Shown here piece after piece: positions 1 through 10,424 of a DNA stretch of 64,000 bases; position 1 is the first letter of the stretch, and every line of letters begins with the position of its first letter. A program made the translations under genes and the position numbers. The notes under the pieces are model-generated. The model ran no database searches, was not told the DNA's origin, and saw only the letters and a list, made by a program, of their open reading frames with translations. This stretch comes from Solirubrum koreensis (lineage in GTDB: Bacteria > Bacteroidota > Bacteroidia > Cytophagales > Hymenobacteraceae), in contig NZ_BAABHA010000008.1 of NCBI RefSeq assembly GCF_039541855.1, forward strand, positions 259,147 through 323,146, written 5' to 3'.

Positions 1-1
1 G

Positions 2-159
2 CGCGAGGCCATTGCCGCTTGCGAGCAGCAATACGGCCCACAGCCCATCAAAATTGGGGCGCAACAATACCTAACGCGGTTCTACCAGGGTTTTGGCTTC
101 GAGCAGTGCAGCGACATGTACCTCGAAGACGGCATTCCGCACATTTACATGCGCCGCGC

Positions 160-163
<4 letters not shown>
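2..163 (+). CDS. ElaA-like GNAT N-acetyltransferase, C-terminal fragment
   Basis: This is the last 53 codons of a gene that begins before the window. The reading frame is open from base 2 to the TAG at 161-163. The visible segments IGAQQYL, FYQGFGF and YLEDGIPHIYM match the C-terminal end of ElaA-type GNAT acetyltransferases, where the acetyl-CoA fold closes with a strand and the DGIPH stretch. Acetyl transfer from acetyl-CoA to a small amine or N-terminus is the family role; the substrate is unknown. Its stop overlaps the stop of the converging histidine kinase by four bases. Confidence 0.8.
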
Positions 164-2121
<1,958 letters not shown>

Positions 2122-2349
2122 GCAAAGAGAAATCAAAGACTCAGCAAACAAATACTAGACCCCGCACGGGAGGGGTTGGTTCGTTTGAACCCGTGAATAT
2201 CGTTTGAATTCTATTCATTATCATCTTTCACCGATTTCCTCCCGTTAAGCAACCGTTTTTAAAGCCAATTCAGGGCAAAGCTTAACATTATCGAAATACA
2301 CGTGGCCTTACCAGCACCTGAGAACCTGCCGGAAAACCCGCTACCACAA

Positions 2350-2380
2350 AAAAGCCCCGGCCGGAAGAGGCTGGGGCTTT
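2350..2380 (-). terminator. Rho-independent terminator of the 37-residue gene
   Basis: AAAGCCCC and GGGGCTTT pair around a short GC-rich loop. Read on the minus strand the stem is followed by six T. It lies about 40 bases after the small minus-strand gene at 2421-2534. Confidence 0.75.
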
Positions 2381-2420
2381 CAAATCGGCCGGGATTGATT
2401 CTCCGGCACATTGGTTTGGA

Positions 2421-2534
2421 CTACTCGCTACGGTCGCGCAGTTTCTTCTTTTCTTCCTTGGCGGCCTTCTTTTCCTGAGGCGTCTTGGTGGGCTCCTTCT
2501 TTTTTTCCTTGCGGGCGTCTTGGGCTTTTGCCAT
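2421..2534 (-). CDS. 37-residue Lys/Glu-rich small protein
   Basis: An ATG at 2534 opens a 37-codon frame ending at TAG 2421-2423. The product begins MAKAQDARKEKKKEPTKTPQ and continues as a run of Lys, Glu and Ala ending in LRDRSE. It is almost wholly charged, predicted to form a single helix or be disordered, and has no signal or membrane segment. Its own terminator lies just downstream on the same strand, which supports a real transcript. A nucleic-acid or ribosome-associated role would fit the charge, but no function can be assigned from the sequence. Confidence 0.6.
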   Translation of the reverse strand: MAKAQDARKEKKKEPTKTPQEKKAAKEEKKKLRDRSE

Positions 2535-2914
2535 GGGTATGCGGTAGTAAGGTGAATGAACGTGGTATTAACGCAGCGCGCCAAACTGGTGTTGTGCAGC
2601 CGCAGCGGCACGGCAAGTAAGAAAATTCTGGCCTGACGTCCATGGTATCTGGCAGCCGGGTTGAGGCTTTGGTAAAATCCTGTAACTTTCCTGGGTAGCC
2701 CTACCGTAGTAAATGCGCCGGGCGGCGGCTTAGTGCCAGCACCATGGCCCCGGGCGTAAAGCCCGCTTAAACGGCGCCCGCAGCGCCCGTTCCCGGTGGA
2801 CCCGCATCCTGTGGCGGGTCAGTAGCAAGTGCCTCACTTTCCTATTGCCCGGTCCCGGCCCAGCGCCGCGCTTTGGGCTGAAGCTCCTTCCTCCCACTTC
2901 CAGCACCGCGTTCC
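2535..2914. other. 380-base divergent intergenic region
   Basis: This region separates the minus-strand micro-gene from the plus-strand stress protein. I see no convincing ORF or RNA gene. A small GACCCGC...GCGGGTC inverted repeat lies at 2799-2820, and a TAACTTTC stretch near 2680 weakly resembles a -7 box. Confidence 0.4.
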
Positions 2915-3274
2915 ATGGTTCACGAACCCCACTCCGTCATTGGCCTGTTTTCCGACCCCAACACGGCCCAAGCCGCCGCCCGGCAACTCACCCAAAACGG
3001 CTTTGCCACCGACCACGTGGACGTGTCGGACCACGATACCGTAACCACCGAAAACCCTACCGGAGAATTTCCCGAGAACGACTCGCTTCACCATTTTATG
3101 CGTGTGATGTTCACCAGCGACAACAACGCCAAGCTGGACGCCGAAACTACGCACCGTGGCGGAGTGGTTTCGGTTCATCTGAAAACCCACGAGGAGGCCG
3201 TAAGGGCCCGCGAGCTGCTAAGCCAGCACGGCGCCGTGCGCATTCACGAGCTGGGCATTGGCGACCGGCTGTAA
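2915..3274 (+). CDS. YflT-like general stress protein 17M domain protein
   Basis: A 119-residue cytoplasmic protein starting MVHEPHSVIGLFSDP. The opening strand-helix pattern (VIGLFSDPNTAQAAARQL, then NGFATDHVDVSD) and the closing part (GGVVSVHLKTHEEAVRARELL) match the ferredoxin-like fold of the YflT / heat-induced stress protein 17M family, in which a helix walks along a predicted sheet. These proteins accompany general stress responses; no enzymatic residues are apparent. It is monocistronic, closed by the hairpin at 3338-3367. Assignment is by pattern only; the family is short and divergent. Confidence 0.65.
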   Translation: MVHEPHSVIGLFSDPNTAQAAARQLTQNGFATDHVDVSDHDTVTTENPTGEFPENDSLHHFMRVMFTSDNNAKLDAETTHRGGVVSVHLKTHEEAVRARELLSQHGAVRIHELGIGDRL

Positions 3275-3337
3275 GCGCCGCCCGCGCCACATCTAAATTA
3301 CCCTAGTCGAGCCCGGCTGGGAGCAAGTATGTGCCAG

Positions 3338-3367
3338 AAAAGCGCCGGCCGTGAGCCGGCGCTTTTT
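3338..3367 (+). terminator. Rho-independent terminator
   Basis: AAAGCGCCGGC pairs with GCCGGCGCTTT around a five-base loop, followed by a T run ending at 3367. It lies 64 bases after the stress-protein stop. Confidence 0.85.
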
Positions 3368-3430
3368 GCGTGTAAAAAGGCCGCTGCTGCAGCCCTAGGG
3401 AGCATTAATCAAAGGTGTAATTCCATAAAA

Positions 3431-3458
3431 TTGATATTAAATGTAATTTTACTTTTTG
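3431..3458 (+). promoter_or_regulatory. Possible promoter of the PAS gene
   Basis: In an AT-rich patch, TTG (3431-3433) precedes TACTTTTTG (3450-3458) by 16 bases. This resembles the Bacteroidota TTTG / TAnnTTTG pair, but the spacing is shorter than the usual 19-21 and the -7 box has an extra T. Confidence 0.35.
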
Positions 3459-3519
3459 CCCGGCGGCGCCCACCACGCCGGGTTCAGCAACTGCTTCTTT
3501 ACCAGCTTTCTGCCGCATT

Positions 3520-4812
3520 ATGGCTGATTACGTGAACCCGGTCGACTACCAGAAACTGTTCCGGGCGCTGCCCGATAATTTTTTGCTCATCGCGCCGAAC
3601 GCGGAAGCCACCATCGTCGACAACACCGATGCCCACGTGGCCGTGTCGCTGAAAAGCCGGGAGGAAGTGGTAGGCAAGCCGTTTTTCGAGGCCTATCCGT
3701 CGGCCGACAAAAACGAGAGCGAGGTAATTCGCACCTCGCACGAGTACGTGCGGCAACACCTCGCGCCGCACACCATGCCCCTGATTCGGTACGACCTGGA
3801 AATGCCGGCCGCCCAGGGCGGTGGCTTCGAGGAAATGTACTGGCAGGCCACTCACTACCCTGTGCTCGACGAGGCCGGTCAACTGCAGTACATTTTGCAG
3901 CGCACCCGCAACGTAACCGAGCAATACCGCGCCGACCAGCAGCGCCTCGCCATTCAGCAGGAATTAACCGAGAGCCAGGAACGCATGCGCTTTGTGCTGG
4001 AGTCGCTGCCGGTGCTGATCTGGACCGCCCAGCCCAATGGCGAACGGGACTATTTCAATCCACGCTGGCTACAGTTCACGGGCCGCACCATGGAGCAGTC
4101 GTTGGGCCAACGCTGGACCGAAGACATTCACCCCGACGACCGCGCCCGCGTGCTGCAAACCTGGCAGGCCTGCATTGCCTCGGGTACCACCTACCAGGTA
4201 GAATACCGGCTGCGCCGCCACGACGGCCAGTACCGCTGGCTGCTGGTGCGCGGCATTCCGCGTCTGCACCCCGATGGCCACGTATCCATGTGGGTAGGCG
4301 GCGCCACCGACATTCACGACACCAAGCGCATGGTGCAGGAGCTGCTGGAAGCCAACGAAGCCCAGGCAGCAGTTACCGAGCAGGCCTACCAGGCATATTT
4401 GCTGGTGGAAAGCCAGCGCGAAACGCTGCACACCTTGCTCATGGATGCCCCGGCCATGATTTGCATCCTGCGCGGGCCCGAACACCGCTTCGACCTGGTG
4501 AACCCGCGCTACCAAAGCCTTTTCCCTCACCGGCAGCTGGAAGGCCGCACCGTAGCCGAAGCCCTGCCCGAAGTAGTGGGACAAGGTTTTATAGAGGTGC
4601 TCGACAAGGTGTACAACACCGGCGAAACCTTCTTTGGCAACGAGATGGAGCTGCGGCTAGAGCGTGATGCCAGCGGCGAGTTGCGCCCCACTTACTTCAA
4701 CTTCACTTACCAGCAGTTCCGCGAGGGCAATGCCGTAGCCGGCATTCTGGTGTTTGCTTTTGATGTAACCGATTTGGTGAAAGCCCGCAAGGCCTTAGGC
4801 GGCCTGGGGTAA
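3520..4812 (+). CDS. Three-PAS-domain protein without an output domain
   Basis: A 430-residue soluble protein with three PAS folds: about 10-135 (VDYQKLFRALPDNFLLIAP to ILQRTRNVTEQY), 155-270 (PVLIWTAQPNGE to WVGGATDIHDTKR, a PAS_3/PAC type) and 300-425 (LLMDAPAMICILRGPEH to VFAFDVTDLVKARK). Coiled linkers join them. In related Bacteroidota proteins the third PAS usually runs into a histidine kinase; here the frame stops directly after the PAC segment at ALGGLG, so there is no kinase, cyclase or HTH. It probably signals by protein contact. The next gene, 64 bases on, encodes a small CZB-like protein and is the natural partner. The sensed ligand is unknown. Confidence 0.85.
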   Translation: MADYVNPVDYQKLFRALPDNFLLIAPNAEATIVDNTDAHVAVSLKSREEVVGKPFFEAYPSADKNESEVIRTSHEYVRQHLAPHTMPLIRYDLEMPAAQGGGFEEMYWQATHYPVLDEAGQLQYILQRTRNVTEQYRADQQRLAIQQELTESQERMRFVLESLPVLIWTAQPNGERDYFNPRWLQFTGRTMEQSLGQRWTEDIHPDDRARVLQTWQACIASGTTYQVEYRLRRHDGQYRWLLVRGIPRLHPDGHVSMWVGGATDIHDTKRMVQELLEANEAQAAVTEQAYQAYLLVESQRETLHTLLMDAPAMICILRGPEHRFDLVNPRYQSLFPHRQLEGRTVAEALPEVVGQGFIEVLDKVYNTGETFFGNEMELRLERDASGELRPTYFNFTYQQFREGNAVAGILVFAFDVTDLVKARKALGGLG

Positions 4813-4876
4813 CAATGCGCCACATTCCCTCTCTGTTTCTCGCATTGCTACACGTTATTCCTGCCGCCTCGTTTTT

Positions 4877-5230
4877 ATGGACATAACCAGCCTCGATTTT
4901 CAGCAGGGGCGCATTAAGCTGGTGCTGTTCAAATCGCGCCTGCGCTCCGTGCTATACGGCGTGCGCGAAGCCGATGCGGACCTGTTCTCGCTTCCGCACA
5001 ACCCAATCGGTCAGTGGTTGTACACGGTGGTAATGCCACGCTACAGCGCCCATGCCGAAGCGCGGGAGCTGGAGCGCGCCCTGCAGCGTATGCTGGATAC
5101 CGGCCGTGACCTAGCCGCGCAGTACGCCCGCGGCCAGCTGGAAGAAGCCCGCGCCGGCCTCGAACGCATTGATGGCCACGCTGCGCAAGTTGAGCTGCTG
5201 CTGCAGCAACTGAGCCGCCGCGCCGCTTAA
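4877..5230 (+). CDS. Small CZB-like four-helix protein
   Basis: A 117-residue all-helical protein. The pattern IKLVLFKSRLRSVLYG, then HNPIGQWLYTVVMPRY, then repeated amphipathic helices ending AAQVELLLQQL resembles the chemoreceptor zinc-binding (CZB) domain, whose hallmark is H..WK followed by C.LG.W. Here the hallmark Cys aligns with Asn (N-P-I-G-Q-W), and the first and later His positions align with non-ligand residues, so a classical zinc site looks lost. It follows the three-PAS gene on the same strand and may be its binding partner. The CZB relation is inferred by eye and could be wrong; a generic conserved Bacteroidota helical protein is the alternative. Confidence 0.6.
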   Translation: MDITSLDFQQGRIKLVLFKSRLRSVLYGVREADADLFSLPHNPIGQWLYTVVMPRYSAHAEARELERALQRMLDTGRDLAAQYARGQLEEARAGLERIDGHAAQVELLLQQLSRRAA

Positions 5231-5248
5231 CCTAGCCTTCCCTTTGCC

Positions 5249-5283
5249 AAAACGCCCCGGCTGTGGTTACAGTCGGGGCGTTT
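5249..5283. terminator. Bidirectional terminator hairpin
   Basis: AAACGCCCCG (5250-5259) pairs perfectly with CGGGGCGTTT (5274-5283). The hairpin lies between the converging CZB-like and SusD genes, with A-rich and T-rich flanks that can serve both strands. Confidence 0.75.
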
Positions 5284-5330
5284 GCTTGCGCTTCCGAAGC
5301 CAGAGCCCTTTGCCCAGGCATACGGCAAGG

Positions 5331-6992
5331 TTAGCGGTAGTTGGGGTTCTGGATGAATTCCGATTTGTTCACCACCGCATCGAGCTGGCGCTGCGGAATG
5401 GGCCGCACTTTGTGGTGCTCCTGAATGTTGGGCCCGGCTTCGGGGTTAAAGCGGCGCACGCGGTCAAGGAGCTTATCAGTGCGCTTGAGGTCGAACCAGC
5501 GGAGCTGCTCGCCGGCCAGCTCGCGGGCCCGCTCGTCGAGAATGAAGTCCAAAGTCATGTCGGCGGGCGTTACTACCATTTGGGCTTCCTTGCCGGGAAT
5601 AGCGGCGCGGCGGCGCACTACGTTTACCAGCTCAGCGGCTTTTACGGTATTACCCAGGCGTAGCTCGGCTTCGGCGGCCATCAGGTACACGTCGGCCAGC
5701 CGAATTACGTAGGCGTCGCGGGAGCTTTGTTCCTCGGCCACGGTGGCGCGGGTAGGGTCCTCAAACTTCTTGAGGCACACGTAGTGCAGCCGGTCGCCGC
5801 TTACGGTGCCGTTCGGGCGGTATACCTTGCTCAGGTCCCAAATGCGGTATTTTCTGGTAGCTTCCAGGGCATCGGGAAATTCCTTCTTGGTGGCCAGAAT
5901 GGCGGTGTCGCCCACGGCCAGGCGGCCGGCCACGGCGGTATTGGCTTTCCACACGGTGCGGAACGAGGCGTCGTAACGGGAGTCCTTGGTTTCGTCGAAG
6001 AGGTTCAGCAGAAACAGCGAAGGCATGTAGCGGTTGAACGGGCGGCCGTTGGCAATGTCGCGGATCATGCCGGGCTGATCGTCGTACTTCATCAGCCACA
6101 GCAAGTGGCCGTTGTTGCCGCCGCGCGGGTGCCCGTCGGGGTACAGGGTGGCGTCTACCCGGTCGTTCAGGCTTAGGTCGCGGGAGTAGTTCACGGCCCA
6201 CACGATTTCCTTATTCTCCAGGTTGGTCATCGACCACAAATCGGCGTAGCGCGGCACCAGCGAAAGACCGTAGCTGGTGGTTACCCGCTGGGCCAGCGTG
6301 GCAGCCTGCTGGTAATTGCCGCGGGTAAGGTGAATTTTAGCCAGGAAAGCCTCGGCGGCGGGCTTGGTAGCGCGGCCGTAGTTGCCGGTGGTAGCCGGCA
6401 GGTTAGCCACGGCAAAATCGAGGTCCTCAATAATCTGCTGGTAGAACGTGGCCACGGGTGTGCGGTTGGCAGTGGTAGGCACGCCCTGCAGCGGATCGGT
6501 GGGCTCGGTAGTGAAGTGCACACTGCCCCAGGTTTCCACAATGTGCCAGTAGTAAAAAGCGCGTAGGAAGCGCAGCTCGCCTTCGCGGGTTTTCTTGAGC
6601 GCATCGCTCAGGCCCGACTGCGGTACGCCTTTAATACCGGCGTTGCAGAGGTTCACGGCGGCGTACAGCTTGCCCCAGAGCACCTCCATGGCGCGCGAGT
6701 TGGACTGCAGGTTGTTGTTGTAATCGGTTAGCTCGGGGTTTACGTCGCCGGCCCCGCGCAGCCACAGGTCGGTGCCCAGTTCAGAGGCGCTGAAACCGTC
6801 TTCCTTGCCGTACCACCAGCGGTTGTAGGAGTAGGCGGCATTCACCAGGGTTTCGAAGCCGGCCGGCGTGGTGTACACGCCGGCCGGCGTAAGGCCCGAG
6901 GGGTTGTTTTCTTCCAGTTGCTTATCGCACGAAGGCAGCAGCAGGCTGAGGGCGCCGGCGGCCAGCAGGAGTTTAAACGAGGAGTATTTCAT
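5331..6992 (-). CDS. SusD/RagB-family outer-membrane substrate-binding lipoprotein
   Basis: A 553-residue lipoprotein: signal ending LLLPSC with the lipidated Cys at residue 22, followed by the family's typical start DKQLEENNPSG. The TPR-rich SusD body includes the conserved RFLRAFYYW segment (near 140) and the C-terminal LAGEQLRWFDLKRTDKL and YRPNG-type stretches. SusD proteins sit on the outer face of the outer membrane as a lid on the SusC barrel and capture the nutrient. The susC gene is 38 bases upstream on the same strand, so the pair forms an operon in SusC-SusD order. No glycanase is adjacent; the divergent neighbour is a peptidase, so a peptide ligand is as likely as a glycan. Confidence 0.95.
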   Translation of the reverse strand: MKYSSFKLLLAAGALSLLLPSCDKQLEENNPSGLTPAGVYTTPAGFETLVNAAYSYNRWWYGKEDGFSASELGTDLWLRGAGDVNPELTDYNNNLQSNSRAMEVLWGKLYAAVNLCNAGIKGVPQSGLSDALKKTREGELRFLRAFYYWHIVETWGSVHFTTEPTDPLQGVPTTANRTPVATFYQQIIEDLDFAVANLPATTGNYGRATKPAAEAFLAKIHLTRGNYQQAATLAQRVTTSYGLSLVPRYADLWSMTNLENKEIVWAVNYSRDLSLNDRVDATLYPDGHPRGGNNGHLLWLMKYDDQPGMIRDIANGRPFNRYMPSLFLLNLFDETKDSRYDASFRTVWKANTAVAGRLAVGDTAILATKKEFPDALEATRKYRIWDLSKVYRPNGTVSGDRLHYVCLKKFEDPTRATVAEEQSSRDAYVIRLADVYLMAAEAELRLGNTVKAAELVNVVRRRAAIPGKEAQMVVTPADMTLDFILDERARELAGEQLRWFDLKRTDKLLDRVRRFNPEAGPNIQEHHKVRPIPQRQLDAVVNKSEFIQNPNYR

Positions 6993-7030
6993 GACAGATC
7001 CGATTCGGTTGAGCGTGAGGAAAGGCGGCC

Positions 7031-10000
7031 TTAAAAGCCCAGGTTAATGCCCACGGTAACGACCCGCGGAATGGGGTTCGACAGGGGTGCGTTGCCGGTG
7101 CGCAGGCCGGTAGCGGCCGTGGTAGACGTGGTGAGCGTGCGCTCGGGCGAGGAGCTGGCGGCCGCGGCGCCCCGTTCGGGGTCGTAGTCGTGGATGTGGC
7201 TGAGGGTGACGAGGTTTTTGCCCTGCACGTAAATGCGGGCCGAGGCCACGGCCAGCTTGTCCATCCAGGCCTGGGGAAGGTTGTAGCCCAGCGTTACGGC
7301 GCGCAGCTTCACGTACGAGCCGTCGCGGTACGAGAGCGTGCTGAAGTACGGCAGGCTGGTTTTCGACACGCTCGCGTCGGGGCGCGGGTAGGCGTTGGTG
7401 GGGTTTTCGGGCGTCCAGTAATCCTGCTTCGAGCTGTTCTCAATGCCCTGCGGGTCCCAAATCTGGTCGTACTCGTAGTTGATCATCTGGCCGTAGCGGG
7501 CAAACACCTGCGCCGACAGGTCGAAGCCTTTGTAGCTGACATCGGTGCTGAAGCTGCTGCTCCACTTGGGCACGGCCGAACCCACGATAACGCGGTCGTC
7601 GGTGGCGGTGATTTTGCCGTCGCCGTTCTGGTCCTTCACCTTAATCTGGCCGGGTTTCTGACCGAAGGCACGGGCCGCGTCGGCTTCGTCGGCCTGCCAG
7701 ATGCCGATTTTCTCGTAGTCGTAGAACACGCGCGTGGGCTGCCCGATAAACCAGCCGTTGTTGATGTCGTCGACGCCGTTGCTGAGGGCCAGAATCTTCT
7801 CCTGGTTTTTGTACCAGGTAAGGCCCACGTTCCACTTCAGGTCGCCGTTGTCTACGGCCAGCGCGTTCAGGCCCACTTCAATGCCGCGGTTGCGGGTTTC
7901 GCCCACGTTGCGGGTAATAAAGCCCACGCCCGCCGTCATCGGCAAAAAGGCATCGAGCAGCAGCTTGTCGGCCAGGGTATTGTACACGTCCACGGTACCC
8001 GAAAGGCGGTTCTGCAACAGGCCGAAGTCCAGGCCCAGGTTGGCCGTGCGCGAGGTTTCCCACTGCAGGTTGGGGTTGCCCAGGCGGCTGCTGAAAGCGT
8101 AGCCGGCAGCCCCGGTTTCCCCGAACGCAAACGGAATTTTAGTCAGCAACGACTGCGACGCGTAGGGCACGATATCGTAGTTGCCGGCCAAACCGTAGGA
8201 CGCGCGCAGCTTCAGGTCGCTCAGACCGGGCACGTCGCGCATAAAGCCTTCGTCGATAACGCGCCAGGCCACGGCGGCCGAGGGGAAGAACGCCCAGCGG
8301 TTTTCGGGCAGCTTGGAGGAGCCGTCTTCGCGGCCCGTGAGCGTGAGCAGGTAGCGGCTTTTGTAGCCGTATTGCACCCGCCCGGTAAACGAGACCAGGC
8401 CGCTTTCCTGAAAGGCACTGCCGATAACCACTTGCTGGTTGGCGTTGCCGAGGGCGTAAAACGACTGGTAATTCAGCAACTGGTTTGCACCCTGGGCCCG
8501 GCTGGCCTCCGAGGTAAAGGTGAGCAGCGAGGTAACGCCGGTAACGCTGAGCGAATGGTCGCCGAAGTTTTTCTGGTAGTTGAGGATGTTTTCCCAGCTC
8601 CAGTTGGTGTCGAACTGCGTGCCGTACGCCGACAGCGGCACTGAGCCGGCGCGGTCCACGGTATTCGAGCCGAAGAACGTGCCGTTGCGGCCGTTGATGA
8701 GGGTGAGGCCCACGTTGGAACGCAGGTTCAGGCTGGGCAACAGCTGGTAGCTGGCGTAGGCCGTGAGAAAGGTGCGAATGGTACGCGTGTTGTTCACGTA
8801 GTTGCCTTTCTCCTCATCCGACAATGGGTTGATGTCTTTGCCGTTGTTGGGAAACACCATCACGTTGCCGTTGGCATCGAAGGGTGCGCCCAACGGGTCG
8901 ATTTTGTTGGCAATGTTGAGCGGGTCGCGGCGCACGTTCTGGTTGTAATAGGTCAGCTGGTTTTGCGAGCCTATTTTCAGCTTGGGCGTAACGGCGTGCT
9001 CCAGGTTAAAGCGCGTGGAATATCGGTTAAGGTCGTCGAGGCGCAGGTTGCCCTTCTCGTTGTACAAGTCGGCCGAAACGTAAAACGTGGTTTTGTCGCC
9101 GCCGCCGGCCACGCTAACCTGGTGCTCCTGCTGCATGCCTTTGCGCAGGAACAGATCAGGCCACACGTAACCTTCGCCCTTGCCAATGGCATCGAGCTGC
9201 TGCGGCGTGAAAATCTTGCTGTCGTCGGCCGGTCCGGTCCAGAGGCCGGAGGCCCGGTTGGCTTCGCGTTTTTGGGCTACGTAACCGGCCGCGTCATTCA
9301 CCAGCGGGTAGTAAACCACGTCGGTTTGCCCGATGTAGGAATTCACCGATACCCGCGTTTTGCCCGAAGCGCCCTTTTTCGTGTTCACGATGATAACGCC
9401 GTTGGCGCCGCGCGAGCCGTAAATGGCCGTGGAAGCGGCGTCCTTCAGCACTTCCATCGACTGAATGTCGTTGGGGTTGATGTCCTGAATGGAATTGTAC
9501 TGCACACCGTCCACGATGAACAACGGGCCGTTATTGGCCGTGAGGGAGCGGTTGCCCCGCACCGTAATGTTCACGCCCGACGAAGCCGAGCCGCTGCTGC
9601 GCGTGATGTCGACGCCCGGCAAGCGCCCTTGCAAGGTTTCCATCACGTTGCCGGCCGGCACCTTCTTCAGGTCCTCCTCTTTCACCGACACGATGGCCCC
9701 GGTTACGTCGCTCTTTTTCACCGTGCCGTACCCAATAACCACCACCTCGTCGAGGGCTTTTTGGTCGGGGCGCAAACCCACACTGATTGCGCTTTTTAAG
9801 CCGGCGCTTACGGTTTCGGGCAGGTACCCCACGTAGCTGAACACCAAAGTCGCGTCGCCTTCGGGTACGTTTAGCGAGAAGCTGCCGCTTTCGTTGGTTA
9901 CGGTACCAATGCTAGTGCCCTTCAGCACGACGTTTACGCCCGGCAGGGCTTCCCCGGTGGCGCTGTCCTGCACCTTGCCGGTCAGCGTTCGAGTTTGTTG

Positions 10001-10060
10001 CGCCTCGGCCAGCGTGGCCGTACAGGCCAGGGTGGCCGTCAGGAGTATGCCGTGTTTCAT
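7031..10060 (-). CDS. SusC/RagA-family TonB-linked outer-membrane transporter
   Basis: A 1009-residue barrel. The chosen ATG at 10060 gives a clean signal (MKHGILLTATLACTATLAEA); the longer open frame to 10162 would bury it. Next come a carboxypeptidase-regulatory-like domain (about 23-105), the segment ALDEVVVIGYGT typical of SusC, a plug domain with the SusC marker DAASTAIYGSRGANGVIIV, and a long beta-barrel ending in VTVGINLGF with a terminal aromatic. It imports a ligand captured by SusD using TonB-ExbBD energy. No anti-sigma/ECF sigma gene is adjacent, so regulation is not of the usual FecIR-linked type here. The partner susD gene follows directly. Confidence 0.95.
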   Translation of the reverse strand: MKHGILLTATLACTATLAEAQQTRTLTGKVQDSATGEALPGVNVVLKGTSIGTVTNESGSFSLNVPEGDATLVFSYVGYLPETVSAGLKSAISVGLRPDQKALDEVVVIGYGTVKKSDVTGAIVSVKEEDLKKVPAGNVMETLQGRLPGVDITRSSGSASSGVNITVRGNRSLTANNGPLFIVDGVQYNSIQDINPNDIQSMEVLKDAASTAIYGSRGANGVIIVNTKKGASGKTRVSVNSYIGQTDVVYYPLVNDAAGYVAQKREANRASGLWTGPADDSKIFTPQQLDAIGKGEGYVWPDLFLRKGMQQEHQVSVAGGGDKTTFYVSADLYNEKGNLRLDDLNRYSTRFNLEHAVTPKLKIGSQNQLTYYNQNVRRDPLNIANKIDPLGAPFDANGNVMVFPNNGKDINPLSDEEKGNYVNNTRTIRTFLTAYASYQLLPSLNLRSNVGLTLINGRNGTFFGSNTVDRAGSVPLSAYGTQFDTNWSWENILNYQKNFGDHSLSVTGVTSLLTFTSEASRAQGANQLLNYQSFYALGNANQQVVIGSAFQESGLVSFTGRVQYGYKSRYLLTLTGREDGSSKLPENRWAFFPSAAVAWRVIDEGFMRDVPGLSDLKLRASYGLAGNYDIVPYASQSLLTKIPFAFGETGAAGYAFSSRLGNPNLQWETSRTANLGLDFGLLQNRLSGTVDVYNTLADKLLLDAFLPMTAGVGFITRNVGETRNRGIEVGLNALAVDNGDLKWNVGLTWYKNQEKILALSNGVDDINNGWFIGQPTRVFYDYEKIGIWQADEADAARAFGQKPGQIKVKDQNGDGKITATDDRVIVGSAVPKWSSSFSTDVSYKGFDLSAQVFARYGQMINYEYDQIWDPQGIENSSKQDYWTPENPTNAYPRPDASVSKTSLPYFSTLSYRDGSYVKLRAVTLGYNLPQAWMDKLAVASARIYVQGKNLVTLSHIHDYDPERGAAAASSSPERTLTTSTTAATGLRTGNAPLSNPIPRVVTVGINLGF

Positions 10061-10177
10061 GGAAAAGAATTTGACTTTTTTATAGGAAGCCCGACCGGAG
10101 CCTCGCGGCCTTGCATCAGCCAAGGTGTTGGTAAATCCGGCATAGCATAGTAATTCGGCCATATTTTTTGCGCAATC

Positions 10178-10201
10178 GTTGCCGGGAACGTTGCCGGGAA
10201 C
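10178..10201. repeat. Two perfect tandem copies of a 12-mer
   Basis: GTTGCCGGGAAC occurs at 10178-10189 and again at 10190-10201 with no spacer, about 120 bases upstream of the susC start. The position in the divergent susC/M28 control region makes a regulator-binding site possible; chance duplication is also possible. Confidence 0.8.
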
Positions 10202-10395
10202 TGACGTAACACAACCCGCTGATTATCAGAAAATGGACTCAACCACTTTGACTATAAATACCGCAGACGATATTCTGCCTCCCCGCTCGGGTGGAATTGC
10301 ACGTTAAGCAGGCCGCGAAGGTCCCCCTTGGTTTCGCGGGTTACGTATGCAGCGCTACCCCACCCGCGTACGACTCTGCACTCAACCGCTGGCTT

Positions 10396-10403
10396 TACCT
10401 TTG
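10396..10403 (+). promoter_or_regulatory. -7 box of the M28 peptidase gene
   Basis: TACCTTTG matches TAnnTTTG exactly and lies 21 bases before the ATG at 10425, supporting that start over the longer frame from 10347. I see no clear -33 TTG. Confidence 0.55.
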
Positions 10404-10424
10404 CCGCTCATTCGCTCTACTCGC

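Noticed and set aside
2288..2611. 107-codon minus-strand frame overlapping the 37-residue gene
   Set aside because: It reads through the terminator in another frame and has an Arg/Pro-rich, noise-like composition.
7190..8644. 484-codon open frame on the plus strand
   Set aside because: It is antisense to the susC gene. GC-rich codon bias leaves the complementary frame open, and the translation has no signal, domain or sensible composition.
10061..10162. N-terminal extension of SusC
   Set aside because: It would place 34 residues before a clear signal peptide beginning at ATG 10060.
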